Below, one piece after another: positions 24,341 through 33,063 of a DNA stretch of 64,000 nt. Both the position numbers and the translations under genes were made by a program. Position 1 is the stretch's first letter; the number at the start of each line of letters is the position of its first letter. This DNA comes from Prodigiosinella aquatilis (GTDB lineage: Bacteria > Pseudomonadota > Gammaproteobacteria > Enterobacterales > Enterobacteriaceae). The notes below the pieces were generated by a model that made no database searches, was not told the origin of the DNA, and saw only the letters and a program-made list of their open reading frames with translations. The stretch is from the NCBI GenBank assembly GCA_030388725.1, contig CP128857.1, positions 806,001 to 870,000 of the forward strand, given 5' to 3'.

Positions 24341-25707
24341 ATGTCCAATACGACTCATCAGGCTGACGATGCGGCCCGTCCGCATGGCGCGCTTGATGCT
24401 TTTTTAAAATCACACCGCGTGGAAGTAGTGTCCGTCAGGAAATCCTGGCGGGCTTAACGACATTTCTGGCGATGGTCTATTCCGTGATCGTCGTTCCAGG
24501 TATGTTGGGGAAGGCTGGTTTCCCACCAGCAGCCGTTTTCGTTGCCACTTGTCTGGTCGCCGGTTTCGGTTCATTACTGATGGGCTTGTGGGCAAATTTG
24601 CCGATGGCTATCGGTTGTGCCATTTCTCTGACGGCATTTACCGCATTCAGTCTGGTGATGGGGCAGCATATTAGTGTACCGGTCGCATTGGGCGCCATTT
24701 TTATGATGGGCGTACTGTTTACAGTGATCTCTGCTACCGGTATTCGCTCCTGGATTTTACGTAACTTACCATTAGGCGTGGCACATGGTACGGGGATTGG
24801 TATCGGTCTGTTCTTGTTGATCATCGCGGCTAACGGTATTGGCCTGGTGGTGAAGAATCCGATTGATGGTTTGCCAGTCGCGCTGGGCCATTTCACGGCG
24901 TTTCCGGTTATTATGTCGCTGGTTGGTCTGGCAGCGATCATCGGCCTGGAAAAACGCCGTGTACCGGGCGGTATCCTGATTGTGATTGTCACCATTTCCA
25001 TTATCGGCCTGATCTTTGATCCGAATGTGACATATCAGGGGCTGTTTGCTCTTCCGAGTCTGACTGGTGCGAATGGTCAGTCATTGATCTTTGGCCTGGA
25101 TATTATGGGGGCCTTGCAGCCAGTTGTTCTGCCAAGCGTTTTGGCACTGGTGATGACCGCTGTCTTTGATGCTACCGGTACTATCCGGGCCGTTGCGGGG
25201 CAGGCTAATTTGTTGGACAAAGACGGTCAGATCATCAGTGGCGGTCGCGCACTGACCGCAGACTCCGTGAGCAGTATTTTTGCCAGCCTGGTGGGGACCT
25301 CTCCGGCAGCCGTTTATATCGAGTCGGCAGCGGGTACGGCGGCAGGTGGTAAAACCGGCTTGACTGCTACGGTGGTTGGTGTCCTGTTTCTGTTTATGCT
25401 GTTTCTGTCGCCGCTTTCTTATCTGGTTCCGTCCTATGCTACGGCCCCGGCGTTAATGTATGTCGGCTTACTGATGCTGAGCAATGTATCCAAACTGAAT
25501 TTCGATGACTTTGTGGATGCCATGTCTGGCCTGGTGTGTGCGGTATTTATCGTACTGACCTGTAACATTGTCACCGGCATTATGTTGGGCTTTGGTTCGT
25601 TGGTGTTGGGACGTCTGTTCGCTGGTGAATGGCGTAAGCTGAACATAGGAACGGTAATTATTGCCATTGCGCTGGTGGTGTTCTATGCAGGTGGCTGGGC
25701 GTTGTAA
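24341..25707 (+). CDS. ghxP: Guanine/hypoxanthine permease GhxP (YjcD), with a frameshift at codon 22
   Basis: A member of the NCS2 purine permease group (AzgA-like) with about 12 membrane segments. From 24406 on, the frame reads KITPRGSSVRQEILAGLTTF and continues very close to E. coli GhxP (VVPGMLGKAGFPPAAVFVA, AVFDATGTIRAVAGQANLLD, YIESAAGTAAGGKTGL). The natural start is the ATG at 24341, with AGGGG upstream (MSNTTHQADDAARPHGALDA), but this frame stops at 24455-24457. Joining the two frames needs a -1 shift at 24400-24406, where one T seems missing. It may be a real mutation, a sequencing error, or a frameshift made during translation. An internal ATG at 24472 would remove the first membrane segment. 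Confidence 0.85.
24400..24406 (+). other. U UUU UUA slippery heptamer at the ghxP frameshift
   Basis: In the ghxP start frame the codons read GC[T TTT TTA] AAA, a canonical X XXY YYZ heptamer of the HIV-1 type. A -1 slip here continues exactly in the frame of the conserved permease (AAA ATC ACA CCG). No strong downstream pseudoknot was worked out by eye. Confidence 0.6.
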
Positions 25708-25725
25708 ATCTTTAGCTGCCGTAAA

Positions 25726-25751
25726 CTGAAGGGGAACTGTGCTCCCCTCAG
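25726..25751. terminator. Terminator hairpin after ghxP
   Basis: CTGAAGGGG and CCCCTCAG pair around a loop of about nine bases, with a single A/T pair inside. It begins 19 bp after the ghxP stop. No T-run follows. Confidence 0.6.
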
Positions 25752-25957
25752 ACCGTTGACAAATCTACGTATAGCGTCAGAACGGTGATAATGAGGGAGA
25801 GGAGTAAAGCACCCGCGCCAGGGATGGCGCGGCTTGAGCTTACCGGGGAGGTATTTGCAGCGTCTTTACGATCTCTCATTATCACCGCTATATAGACTTT
25901 ATTATTAAACTCAGTATTCCCCTTTTTTATCCTTGTCTCTGATATTTTTACCTTCAT
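25748..25957 (-). CDS. Possible small single-span membrane protein, doubtful
   Basis: A 69-residue minus-strand frame lies in the 421-bp gap between ghxP and yjcE. It has a polar, lysine-rich N-terminal half and one hydrophobic stretch near the end (ALLLSLIITVLTLYV). AAGGA sits almost directly before the ATG, closer than usual. Its stop overlaps the ghxP terminator hairpin. I do not recognise a family. The remainder of the gap, to 26128, shows nothing beyond a probable yjcE promoter. Confidence 0.2.
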   Translation of the reverse strand: MKVKISETRIKKGNTEFNNKVYIAVIMRDRKDAANTSPVSSSRAIPGAGALLLSLIITVLTLYVDLSTV

Positions 25958-26128
25958 TTCCTTTCTATTGTGTCACATGTTGTTATTATTTTTTCACCGG
26001 CACAAGCCAAGGTGGTTCTCTCGCCTGCGGATGTTGATGGTTGCTGGATCGGCCATCGTTACAGGACATGTCGCGTTGAGGAATCGGTGAGGACATCCTC
26101 GATGTAACAGCAATGAATCAGGGAAAGT

Positions 26129-27775
26129 ATGGAAATCTTTTTTACCATTCTGATATTGATGCTGGTGGTATCGCTGTCTGGCGTTGTTACTCGTATCATG
26201 CCGTTTCAGATACCCATTCCATTAATGCAAATCGCGCTGGGAGCCATGCTGGCCTGGTCGCAATTCGGTCTACATGTCGACTTTAACCCAGAATTATTCA
26301 TGGTGTTATTTATCCCCCCGCTGTTGTTTGCTGATGGCTGGAAAACACCGACACGAGAATTTCTGCGCCATATGCGGGAAATTTTAGGGCTGGCGCTGGT
26401 ACTGGTGCTGATTACCGTGGTGGGCATGGGATACCTTATTCACTGGATGATCCCGGGAATGCCATTGGTGGCTGCTTTTGCACTGGCGGCGGTGCTTTCT
26501 CCCACGGATGCGGTAGCGCTGTCTGGTATCGTGGGAGAAGACCGGATACCGAAAAAACTGATGAGTATTTTGCAGGGTGAAGCATTGATGAATGATGCTT
26601 CTGCACTGGTTTCACTGAAGTTTGCAGTAGCGATAGCCCTGGGAACTATGGTGTTTAGTGTTTCCGGCATTACGCTGGCTTTTTTGCTGGTGGCGCTGGG
26701 AGGATTATTGGCCGGTATTGTTGTGACCTGGGTTTACAGTAAATCGCTACGCTTGCTCAGCCGCTGGAGTGATGATGACGCGGCAACCCAAATTGTCTTG
26801 CTGCTATTGCTCCCTTTTGCTGCTTATATGATTGCTGAACATCTTGGTGTATCTGGCATTCTGGCTGCTGTTGCATCAGGGATGACCATCAGCCAATCTG
26901 GTATTATTCGCAACGCCCCTCTGAACATGCGGTTACGCGCCAATGGTGTATGGTCGATGCTGGAATTCGTTTTTAACGGTATGGTGTTTTTGATGCTAGG
27001 GCTACAGTTACCCGGCGTGTTGGAAGATTCGATGTTACAGGCAAGCCGTGACCCTACTATCGAAACCTGGATGTTATTTGCCGATATTGCGGTTATCTAT
27101 TTTGCGTTACTGCTGTTGCGCTTTTGCTGGTTATGGCTGATGAAAACCTATAGTCAGAAGATCCAGGATAAGCACCCGATGCTATTTGCCGAGTTTTCGA
27201 CCCGTGAACTGTGGATCTCTTCTTTTGCCGGTGTGCGTGGCGCTATTACGTTGGCTGGTGTGTTATCCATTCCATTGGTGCTGATAAATGGTGCAGCTTT
27301 TCCATCGCGTTATCAATTAGTGTTCATTGCGACTGGTGTTATTTTGCTGTCATTGTTTTGCGGGGTCGTGGCGCTACCTATGTTATTAAAAGGTATAGTG
27401 TTGACGGACAAGAGCACACATAAAAAAGAGGAGCGAATGGCCCGTATTTCGATGGCTGAAGTGGCTATCGATAGTCTGCATAAGATGGAAGAGCGTCTGG
27501 CGATGGACCGGGATGAGAATATTGATGAGCAGGTGTTGAAAGAGGTGAGTACCCGCGTCATAGGGATGTTACGCCGTCGGGTGGTGGGCAAGGATGAGTT
27601 GGAAAACAGCTTGATGATTGAGAATCTGGAACGACGTTTTCGGTTGGCGGCGGTAAATGCGGAGCGTGCCGAGCTTTATCATCTACGTGCGACTCAGCAA
27701 ATCAGTAATGAAACATTGCAAAGCATGCTACGGGAGCTGGATTTACTGGAAGCCGTGCTAAGTGAAAAAGTGTAG
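26129..27775 (+). CDS. yjcE: Na+/H+ antiporter of the CPA1 family, YjcE
   Basis: A 548-residue inner-membrane cation/proton antiporter with about twelve membrane helices, then a soluble helical tail from about residue 420. Core motifs are FIPPLLFADGWKTP, ALAAVLSPTDAVALSGIVGE and GEALMNDASALVSLKFAVA, with the acidic residues used in ion exchange, and SFAGVRGAITLAGVLS. The text closely follows E. coli YjcE, and the order ghxP-yjcE-acs is the same as in E. coli. A GGGAAAGT-type ribosome-binding site precedes the ATG. Confidence 0.93.
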   Translation: MEIFFTILILMLVVSLSGVVTRIMPFQIPIPLMQIALGAMLAWSQFGLHVDFNPELFMVLFIPPLLFADGWKTPTREFLRHMREILGLALVLVLITVVGMGYLIHWMIPGMPLVAAFALAAVLSPTDAVALSGIVGEDRIPKKLMSILQGEALMNDASALVSLKFAVAIALGTMVFSVSGITLAFLLVALGGLLAGIVVTWVYSKSLRLLSRWSDDDAATQIVLLLLLPFAAYMIAEHLGVSGILAAVASGMTISQSGIIRNAPLNMRLRANGVWSMLEFVFNGMVFLMLGLQLPGVLEDSMLQASRDPTIETWMLFADIAVIYFALLLLRFCWLWLMKTYSQKIQDKHPMLFAEFSTRELWISSFAGVRGAITLAGVLSIPLVLINGAAFPSRYQLVFIATGVILLSLFCGVVALPMLLKGIVLTDKSTHKKEERMARISMAEVAIDSLHKMEERLAMDRDENIDEQVLKEVSTRVIGMLRRRVVGKDELENSLMIENLERRFRLAAVNAERAELYHLRATQQISNETLQSMLRELDLLEAVLSEKV

Positions 27776-27828
27776 TTGTCGCAGAAAAACCGCAGGGTAT
27801 CCAGTCCTATGGTGAGAGAGACCGGTTA

Positions 27829-27864
27829 CTTTACACCAGACAGTCCAAGCTGCCTGGTGTAAAG
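27829..27864. terminator. Bidirectional terminator between yjcE and acs
   Basis: CTTTACACCAG and CTGGTGTAAAG form a perfect 11-bp stem, extended inward by CAG/CTG. It separates two convergent genes. Confidence 0.8.
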
Positions 27865-27874
27865 CGGACAGAGG

Positions 27875-29833
27875 CTAAGAAGGAATATTCATCGTCTGTT
27901 TTTCTTCCAGCAATTTATCTACAACGCCAGGATCGGCGAGTGTAGAGATATCTCCCAGATTGCTGGTATCCCCGGCAGCGATCTTGCGTAGGATACGCCG
28001 CATAATCTTGCCGGAACGGGTTTTAGGTAAAGAGTCGGTCCAGTGTAGAATATCAGGTGTCGCAATCGGGCCAATCTCTTTACGTACCCAGTTGCGCACT
28101 TCGGTATACAGCTCGCTGGTCGGCTCTTCACCGTGATTCAACGTGATATAGGCATAAATAGCCTGCCCCTTGAGATGGTGTGGAATACCAACGACGGCGG
28201 CTTCGGCTATTTTGGGATGAGACACTAATGCAGATTCGATTTCAGCAGTTCCCAGGCGATGCCCGGATACGTTCAATACATCATCCACTCGGCCAGTGAT
28301 CCAGTAATAACCATCTTCGTCGCGGCGCGCGCCATCACCACTGAAGTACATTCCTTTGAACGTGGAGAAATACGTCTGTTCAAAGCGGTCGTGATCACCA
28401 AATAAAGTACGGGCCTGACCAGGCCAGGAGTCGGTGATGACCAGATTGCCTTCACAAGCCCCATCCTGAAGATTTCCGAGGTTATCGACCAGCGCAGGTT
28501 GTACACCAAAGAACGGCAGGGTTGCTGAACCAGCTTTGAGTTCGGTGGCGCCAGGCAACGGTGTGATCATGAAACCACCTGTTTCGGTTTGCCACCAAGT
28601 ATCCACGATCGGGCATTTCGCATTACCAATTTTGTTGAAATACCATTCCCAGGCTTCCGGGTTGATGGGTTCGCCGACGGATCCCATGATTTTCAGCGAT
28701 GTCCGGGAGGTGCCCTGAATCGCTTTGTCTCCATCCGCCATCAATGCACGGATGGCTGTCGGTGCGGTGTAAAGAATATTGACCTGATGTTTATCAATTA
28801 CCTGTGCCATACGGCTGGAATCTGGCCAATTGGGAACCCCTTCAAACATCAGCGTAATGGCGCCACAGGCCAGCGGACCATAGACCAAATAACTGTGACC
28901 GGTGATCCAGCCGACATCGGCAGTACACCAGTAGATGTCTCCAGGATGATAATCAAAGACATATTTAAAGGTGGTAGCCGCATAAACCAGATAACCACCG
29001 GTAGTATGCAGGACGCCTTTGGGTTTGCCGGTCGAGCCAGAGGTATAAAGGATAAACAGTGGATCTTCCGCGTTCATTTCTTCCGGTGGGCAATGATCAG
29101 CGGCCAGTTCCATCAGATCGTGCCACCACAGATCTCGTCCGGTTTTCCACTCACCTTGTTTTCCGGTACGGCGGAAAACGATTACGTTGGAAACACTGTT
29201 CACGGCGGGATTTTTTAGTGCTTCATCAATATTTTTCTTCAGCGGAATTGCACGCCCGGCGCGAATCCCTTCATCAGCGGTGATAACCAGTTTCGCACTG
29301 GAGTCAATAATACGCCCGGCAATAGATTCAGGTGAAAAACCACCAAAAATAACGGAATGGACGGCACCAATACGAGCGCAGGCCAGCATGGCGACGGCAG
29401 CTTCAGGTACCATCGGCATGTAAATAGCGATCACGTCGCCTTTTTTTATTCCCTGCGCTTTCAGAACATTAGCAAAGCGGCAGACGGATTGGTGTAGTTC
29501 CCGGTAAGTGACCTTTTTACTTTCTTTAGCGTCATCACCCTCCCAGATGATGGCAGTTTGATCGCCACGTGTTTCCAGGTGACGATCAAGACAGTTGGCG
29601 GCAACATTCAAGGTACCGTCTTCAAACCAACCAATATGGATGTGGCCGGGATCGAATGATGTGTTTTTGACCTGTTGATATGGCTTCATCCAATCAACGA
29701 TCTTCCCCTGTTCTCGCCAAAAGGCGGCAGGATCCTGGATAGATTCCTGGTACATCTTTTTATATTGATCGGCTGTTATTAACGTATCTTTCGCGATGTT
29801 AACGGGTATGGGGTGCTTATTCTGTTGGCTCAT
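27875..29833 (-). CDS. acs: Acetyl-coenzyme A synthetase
   Basis: The 652-residue AMP-forming acetyl-CoA synthetase has the P-loop-like YTSGSTGKPKG, GEPINPEAW, the DTWWQTETGG core, GRVDDVLNVSGHRLGTAEIE, and the C-terminal KTRSGKIMRR with the lysine that is acetylated in relatives. Length and sequence match enterobacterial Acs. It activates acetate for growth at low acetate concentrations. Good AGGAGA ribosome-binding site before the ATG. A full CRP site lies about 185 bp upstream, as expected for catabolite control. Neither yjcH nor actP is adjacent in the window. Confidence 0.97.
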   Translation of the reverse strand: MSQQNKHPIPVNIAKDTLITADQYKKMYQESIQDPAAFWREQGKIVDWMKPYQQVKNTSFDPGHIHIGWFEDGTLNVAANCLDRHLETRGDQTAIIWEGDDAKESKKVTYRELHQSVCRFANVLKAQGIKKGDVIAIYMPMVPEAAVAMLACARIGAVHSVIFGGFSPESIAGRIIDSSAKLVITADEGIRAGRAIPLKKNIDEALKNPAVNSVSNVIVFRRTGKQGEWKTGRDLWWHDLMELAADHCPPEEMNAEDPLFILYTSGSTGKPKGVLHTTGGYLVYAATTFKYVFDYHPGDIYWCTADVGWITGHSYLVYGPLACGAITLMFEGVPNWPDSSRMAQVIDKHQVNILYTAPTAIRALMADGDKAIQGTSRTSLKIMGSVGEPINPEAWEWYFNKIGNAKCPIVDTWWQTETGGFMITPLPGATELKAGSATLPFFGVQPALVDNLGNLQDGACEGNLVITDSWPGQARTLFGDHDRFEQTYFSTFKGMYFSGDGARRDEDGYYWITGRVDDVLNVSGHRLGTAEIESALVSHPKIAEAAVVGIPHHLKGQAIYAYITLNHGEEPTSELYTEVRNWVRKEIGPIATPDILHWTDSLPKTRSGKIMRRILRKIAAGDTSNLGDISTLADPGVVDKLLEEKQTMNIPS

Positions 29834-30599
29834 AGTGCTCTCCTTAAACCTGTTAATAATATGTCAACCAATAGTTAATAGTAGTGTGCCATCGGCATTT
29901 GTTTCTTTTCTGCGCGATAGATCACGCATTATTGGAACGCCATGATGAGGTTGCTATTTAAGGGGGCTCTGGTTTTTAAACACCAGGTGTTGGGATTGAT
30001 AACAAGTATTGATAGTATGTGATATCTATCACACTTTTAGGTATTGCAAAAACTATTTACTTGATCATGAGGCAAGTAATGTCCAATCTGACACTTTCAA
30101 TTGCTTATAACTATTATTAATGAATATTTGATCGGACTATGCGATCAAATGGCGCAAAAATCATGCTTATTCAGTCGATAACCTCGAGGAAGAAGACGGT
30201 ATAGTGCGGTTGGATCGAAAGTTGATCCTATACAGACTGTATTATACAGCCATTTGCCAGTTTCTTCTTTTGAATAAAAAATAGACTGAAAAGTAGTAAA
30301 TAGGTTTGATTATTTAATGATGTGTTGATGTGGATAATCAAAACCAATAATGACTCGACGGTAATATTATTCGTCTATTTATAATAAACAGGTCAGTAAC
30401 CAATAATGTTGAACAATTTTCATTATTTATATAATTCAACTAGTTGGTTATTATTCCTGAACGGTTTGGCTATTTTTGCATCAATCGGATTTCCCCGATC
30501 TGGTTAGTTTAAGAACTATCATCATGTGGCTCTTGAGCTATGGCTTACTCACACCTACTCAGATGGACAGCTTTTACACAGCATGAAGCAGAGGAAATA
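29834..30599. other. Long AT-rich regulatory region between acs and the PAS gene
   Basis: About 766 bases between divergent genes. It contains the CRP site at 30018-30033 and several AT-rich tracts. No further gene is convincing; an in-frame start at 30540 for the PAS gene has no ribosome-binding site. Confidence 0.5.
30018..30033. promoter_or_regulatory. CRP-binding site upstream of acs
   Basis: TGTGATATCTATCACA is a perfect TGTGA-N6-TCACA palindrome about 185 bp before the acs start, consistent with CRP activation of acs as known in E. coli. Confidence 0.8.
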
Positions 30600-30995
30600 A
30601 TGAGTCTGATATTTGGGCAGAACGAAATCATAAACATGTTAAGTACCGCCCCAGCGCACAATGACAGGCGCGCTGTTGCAGTAATTGATGAAAAATGCAA
30701 GGTGATCTACGCCAATTCTGCATTTAATGCGCATTTTGGCCTACGCTCCGTGCCTAATACTCCAGTATCTATTGACGAGGTATTGCCGGTTAACGTGAAA
30801 TTTGCATATCAGGATTTCATAACCAACAGTGATGTACTTAGCACTCGCGTGGTTTGGGATTTATTATCAGATGGTTTTTCTAAAAAGAACCAGGGTACGC
30901 TTTCTTTCTCTAAATTGAATGTGGAAAATCGGGTATTATCCTTAGTGATTTTGAATCAAGAAAATACTGACACTACATCACACCTCGCTTCTTAA
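30600..30995 (+). CDS. Stand-alone PAS-domain protein
   Basis: A soluble protein of about 131 residues. AVAVIDEKCKVIYANSAFNAHFG, at about residues 25-47, is a typical PAS/PAS_4 start, and the remainder fits one PAS fold with a short tail. No output domain (kinase, HTH, GGDEF) follows in any frame. The ATG at 30600 has GAGGAA upstream and is preferred to one at 30540. Possible roles are ligand or redox sensing, or a partner subunit of another regulator; no function can be given. A terminator follows directly, so it is monocistronic. Confidence 0.65.
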   Translation: MSLIFGQNEIINMLSTAPAHNDRRAVAVIDEKCKVIYANSAFNAHFGLRSVPNTPVSIDEVLPVNVKFAYQDFITNSDVLSTRVVWDLLSDGFSKKNQGTLSFSKLNVENRVLSLVILNQENTDTTSHLAS

Positions 30996-31019
30996 GCGTT
31001 TTTATTGCATAAAACAATG

Positions 31020-31074
31020 AATGGCAGCCTTAACTGAACATTTTTGCGCCTATCAGCAGTGCTGCCATTTTTTT
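31020..31074 (+). terminator. Terminator after the PAS gene
   Basis: AATGGCAGC and GCTGCCATT pair perfectly over 9 bp around a 32-base loop and are followed by T7. Confidence 0.75.
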
Positions 31075-31531
31075 GACCAGCAATAATCACTCATTTTATT
31101 ACATTTTTATTTCAATTGGCTTTATCGATACGTTTCGATGGTGGTGTTTTTATAATTAAAAATTCTATCTATAGAATAAGAAAATTAATTAATGAGAGTA
31201 GCAAAATTTATCTTTACGCATGTGTTATGAGTAATGTTATGAATATTGCCAATCTTTTTAGAATAATCATCATAGATAATGAATTGTTAAATTTACATGC
31301 ATAGTCTGTATTAGTAATACTTATCGTGACCTTTATACTCGTCGTTGTTAATTCAGATTTGGTCTTTTAACCCGTATATCCACTAACTATTATTGCTGCC
31401 TGGTAGGTTTCAGATCACCCCATTTCGTTTCAACATTTGGCAGGTTTGTCCGAGAATTCAGTTTTCTGACCGATTCTAGTTGAAACTGCTCAACGACAGG
31501 GACGATAAAGGTCAGATTGTGGTCTCGTTAG
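31075..31531. other. AT-rich accessory spacer before the cassette cluster
   Basis: A 62-codon frame at 31116-31304 is rich in isoleucine and asparagine, lacks a ribosome-binding site, and looks accidental. Sequence from about 31390 is less AT-rich and may be degraded cassette DNA, but no family or attC site could be named there. Confidence 0.4.
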
Positions 31532-31699
31532 GTGATAAAATGTTCAGTAATCGTCGACTTTGCTTTGGGTACAAACACCTATACAGTTCGTTCATCTATA
31601 TATGTGGTCCCAATGGATGAGAAGTCGGGGTTTAAGGAATCCGAGGCTGCGGTAAGTAAAGATGGAATTGGATTTCAGCCAATAGTGTTGGAACGCTAA
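31532..31699 (+). pseudogene. 3' fragment of an unknown cassette gene ahead of the first attC
   Basis: A frame of 55 codons reads coding-like to its end (IVDFALGTNTYTVRSSIYVV, then a charged tail ending IVLER) and stops four bases before the first attC-like site. That is where integron cassette genes normally stop. Upstream it is closed by a stop and has no ribosome-binding site, so it is probably the tail of a truncated gene. I do not recognise the family. Confidence 0.4.
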
Positions 31700-31700
31700 A

Positions 31701-31791
31701 TGCTAACAAGTCGCTCAAACATTTTTTCGGTTACAAAAGACGCATCCTTTACTGGGCCCGCTAACGCTTGTCGTTTAGCGGAGTGTTATAT
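31701..31791 (+). repeat. attC-like recombination site A
   Basis: The left arm TAACAAGTCGCTCAAAC is mirrored by the right arm, whose reverse complement begins TAACACTCCGCTAAAC: TAACA, a 3-base mismatch spacer, CGCT and AA agree. An inner CCGCTAA/TTAGCGG stem is also present. Imperfect arms with a spacer are the hallmark of integron attC sites. Length is about 90 bp. Confidence 0.6.
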
Positions 31792-31823
31792 GTTTATCTG
31801 GAAAATCAGACGGAGCAGTGAAC

Positions 31824-32183
31824 ATGAATCAGCATGAAAAACTTAATTACGTAGAATTTGCTGCTAAAGATTTAGACGCAACAAAATCATTCTTTACCAC
31901 TGTTTTCGGCTGGGACTTTGTTGACTATGGGCCGGAATATACTGCTTTTGCTAATCAAGGTTTAGACGGTGGTTTTTATAAATCTGACGCTTGTAGCCAA
32001 ACAACAACTGGCGGAGCACTTCTTATTTTTTATAGTGCTGACATCGAGGCAACATTAAGCAACGTGCTGAAAAATGGTGGTGAAGTTATCCGTCCAATAT
32101 TTGCGTTTCCTGGCGGCTGCCGTTTTCATTTTCTTGAGCCAAGTGGTAATGAGTTTGCGGTGTGGTCTGAAGCTCGCGTATAA
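31824..32183 (+). CDS. VOC-superfamily (glyoxalase-like) protein, integron cassette
   Basis: A 119-residue single vicinal-oxygen-chelate protein: KLNYVEFAAKDLDATKSFFT, FGWDFVDYG, then GGALLIFYSADIEATL and RFHFLEPSGNEFAVWSE. Two beta-alpha-beta-beta-beta modules are visible, with few canonical metal ligands. Such proteins bind or isomerise small molecules or confer drug resistance; many are cassette cargo. The ATG at 31824 has CGGAG upstream. The stop codon lies inside attC B, the typical cassette arrangement. It has no promoter of its own that I can see. Confidence 0.8.
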   Translation: MNQHEKLNYVEFAAKDLDATKSFFTTVFGWDFVDYGPEYTAFANQGLDGGFYKSDACSQTTTGGALLIFYSADIEATLSNVLKNGGEVIRPIFAFPGGCRFHFLEPSGNEFAVWSEARV

Positions 32184-32242
32184 CAAGCGCAAGCAACGGC
32201 CCAATCTCCCGCAGTCGCTGCAAATTGCCCGCTGAGTTAGGT
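32178..32242 (+). repeat. attC-like recombination site B (about 65 bp)
   Basis: It starts GTATAAC and ends GTTAGGT, which matches the GTTRRRY core where integrase cuts. The arms TAACAAGCGCAAGCAA and the reverse complement TAACTCAGCGGGCAA agree with a one-base offset, as for the extrahelical bases of attC. It overlaps the stop codon of the VOC gene. Confidence 0.7.
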
Positions 32243-32269
32243 GTTATGTCTCTTGATCAGGATAGGTTT

Positions 32270-32767
32270 ATGGTTAATAAACCAATTACAAATCAGATTG
32301 TTGACTATGACATTGCATGGCCTGAAGTGTATAAGAAAGAGGCTGCTTTCCTCTTAGCCTGTTTTTGTGATGTTTCTATTCATCATGTTGGGAGCACGTC
32401 AATCAAGGAAATGCCAGCTAAACCCGAGATCGATATCCTTATCATTATTCCAGAGAAATCAGATTATCAAAATAAAATTGAGTGTCTTGGATATACAAGA
32501 GGGCGTGATTTATCTGCTGGCCATCAATTTTATAAGAAGGAAAAAGCGGGCGTCAGAACGTATAAATTGTATTTATGTCATGCAGGACATCCTGATATCC
32601 AGAAAATGTTAATCTTCAAACAACACCTTGAACATCATGAAAGTGACTTTAAGGCTTATGGCGAACTCAAAAGAAAACTTGTTGCTAGAGGAATGAGTAT
32701 GGCTGACTACTTACGCCAGAAAGAGCCTTTCATAAGCGGTATACTGTCAAAATATCTGAAGACATAA
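32270..32767 (+). CDS. GrpB-family (UPF0157) protein, integron cassette
   Basis: A 165-residue GrpB/UPF0157 protein, related to nucleotidyltransferase-fold domains: DYDIAWPEVYKKEAAFL, HHVGSTSIKEMPAKPEIDIL with the GSTS and D-x-D-like elements, then RTYKLYLCHAGHPD. Such proteins occur alone or fused to CoaE; some cassette-borne nucleotidyltransferase relatives modify drugs, but no activity can be assigned. The ATG at 32270 has AGGATAGG upstream; 32246, just after attC B, is an alternative start. The stop codon forms the beginning of attC C. Confidence 0.8.
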   Translation: MVNKPITNQIVDYDIAWPEVYKKEAAFLLACFCDVSIHHVGSTSIKEMPAKPEIDILIIIPEKSDYQNKIECLGYTRGRDLSAGHQFYKKEKAGVRTYKLYLCHAGHPDIQKMLIFKQHLEHHESDFKAYGELKRKLVARGMSMADYLRQKEPFISGILSKYLKT

Positions 32768-32820
32768 CAAACAATTCAAGCGGACTGTCAACGCGTGGCG
32801 TTCCTGGCTCCATTGGGGTC
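32765..32820 (+). repeat. Truncated attC-like site C, VCR-like left part
   Basis: TAACAAACAATTCAAGCGG and the following ACTGTCAACGCGTGGCGTT closely resemble, from memory, the left half of the Vibrio cholerae repeat. The matching right arm is absent, so it appears truncated and joined to a different gene fragment. Confidence 0.6.
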
Positions 32821-33063
32821 ATACTTTCAGAGAGCTACAAGAATGTTTTGCTCAACTATCCAAATGAGCTGTTTGGCACAAAAGCCGAAGACTTTGGGTC
32901 GCTAAATGATGTCGACGTCATGATCTAAGAAAATAGTCATGCACGTAGCAATGGTTATTTTGGCGAGGCGTGGCCTGAATATTACTTAATCAGCCAAAAT
33001 GGTTGTGGCGACGATTATGTTATCAATCACCAGAAATACAGGATGTCATCATGCAGTTGTTGA
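32818..33063 (+). pseudogene. SMI1/KNR4 (SUKH)-like gene remnant with internal stop
   Basis: Starting inside the truncated attC, the frame reads LSESYKNVLLNYPNELFGTK, a stop at 32926-32928, then NGYFGEAWPEYYLISQNGCG and DDYVI. This matches the SMI1/KNR4 pattern (an L.E.YK..LL start, then a W...Y..I..NG.G.YY segment). The N-terminus is missing and the C-terminus runs into the start of the next gene. SUKH proteins act as immunity proteins in toxin systems and are common integron cargo. The role here is lost. Confidence 0.6.

Noticed and set aside
24477..25001. 174-codon minus-strand open frame over ghxP
   Set aside because: It lies within the strongly conserved permease, is Pro/Thr-rich as expected of an antisense shadow, and has no ribosome-binding site.
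31116..31304. 62-codon frame in AT-rich DNA
   Set aside because: No ribosome-binding site, composition typical of random AT-rich sequence, no recognisable family.
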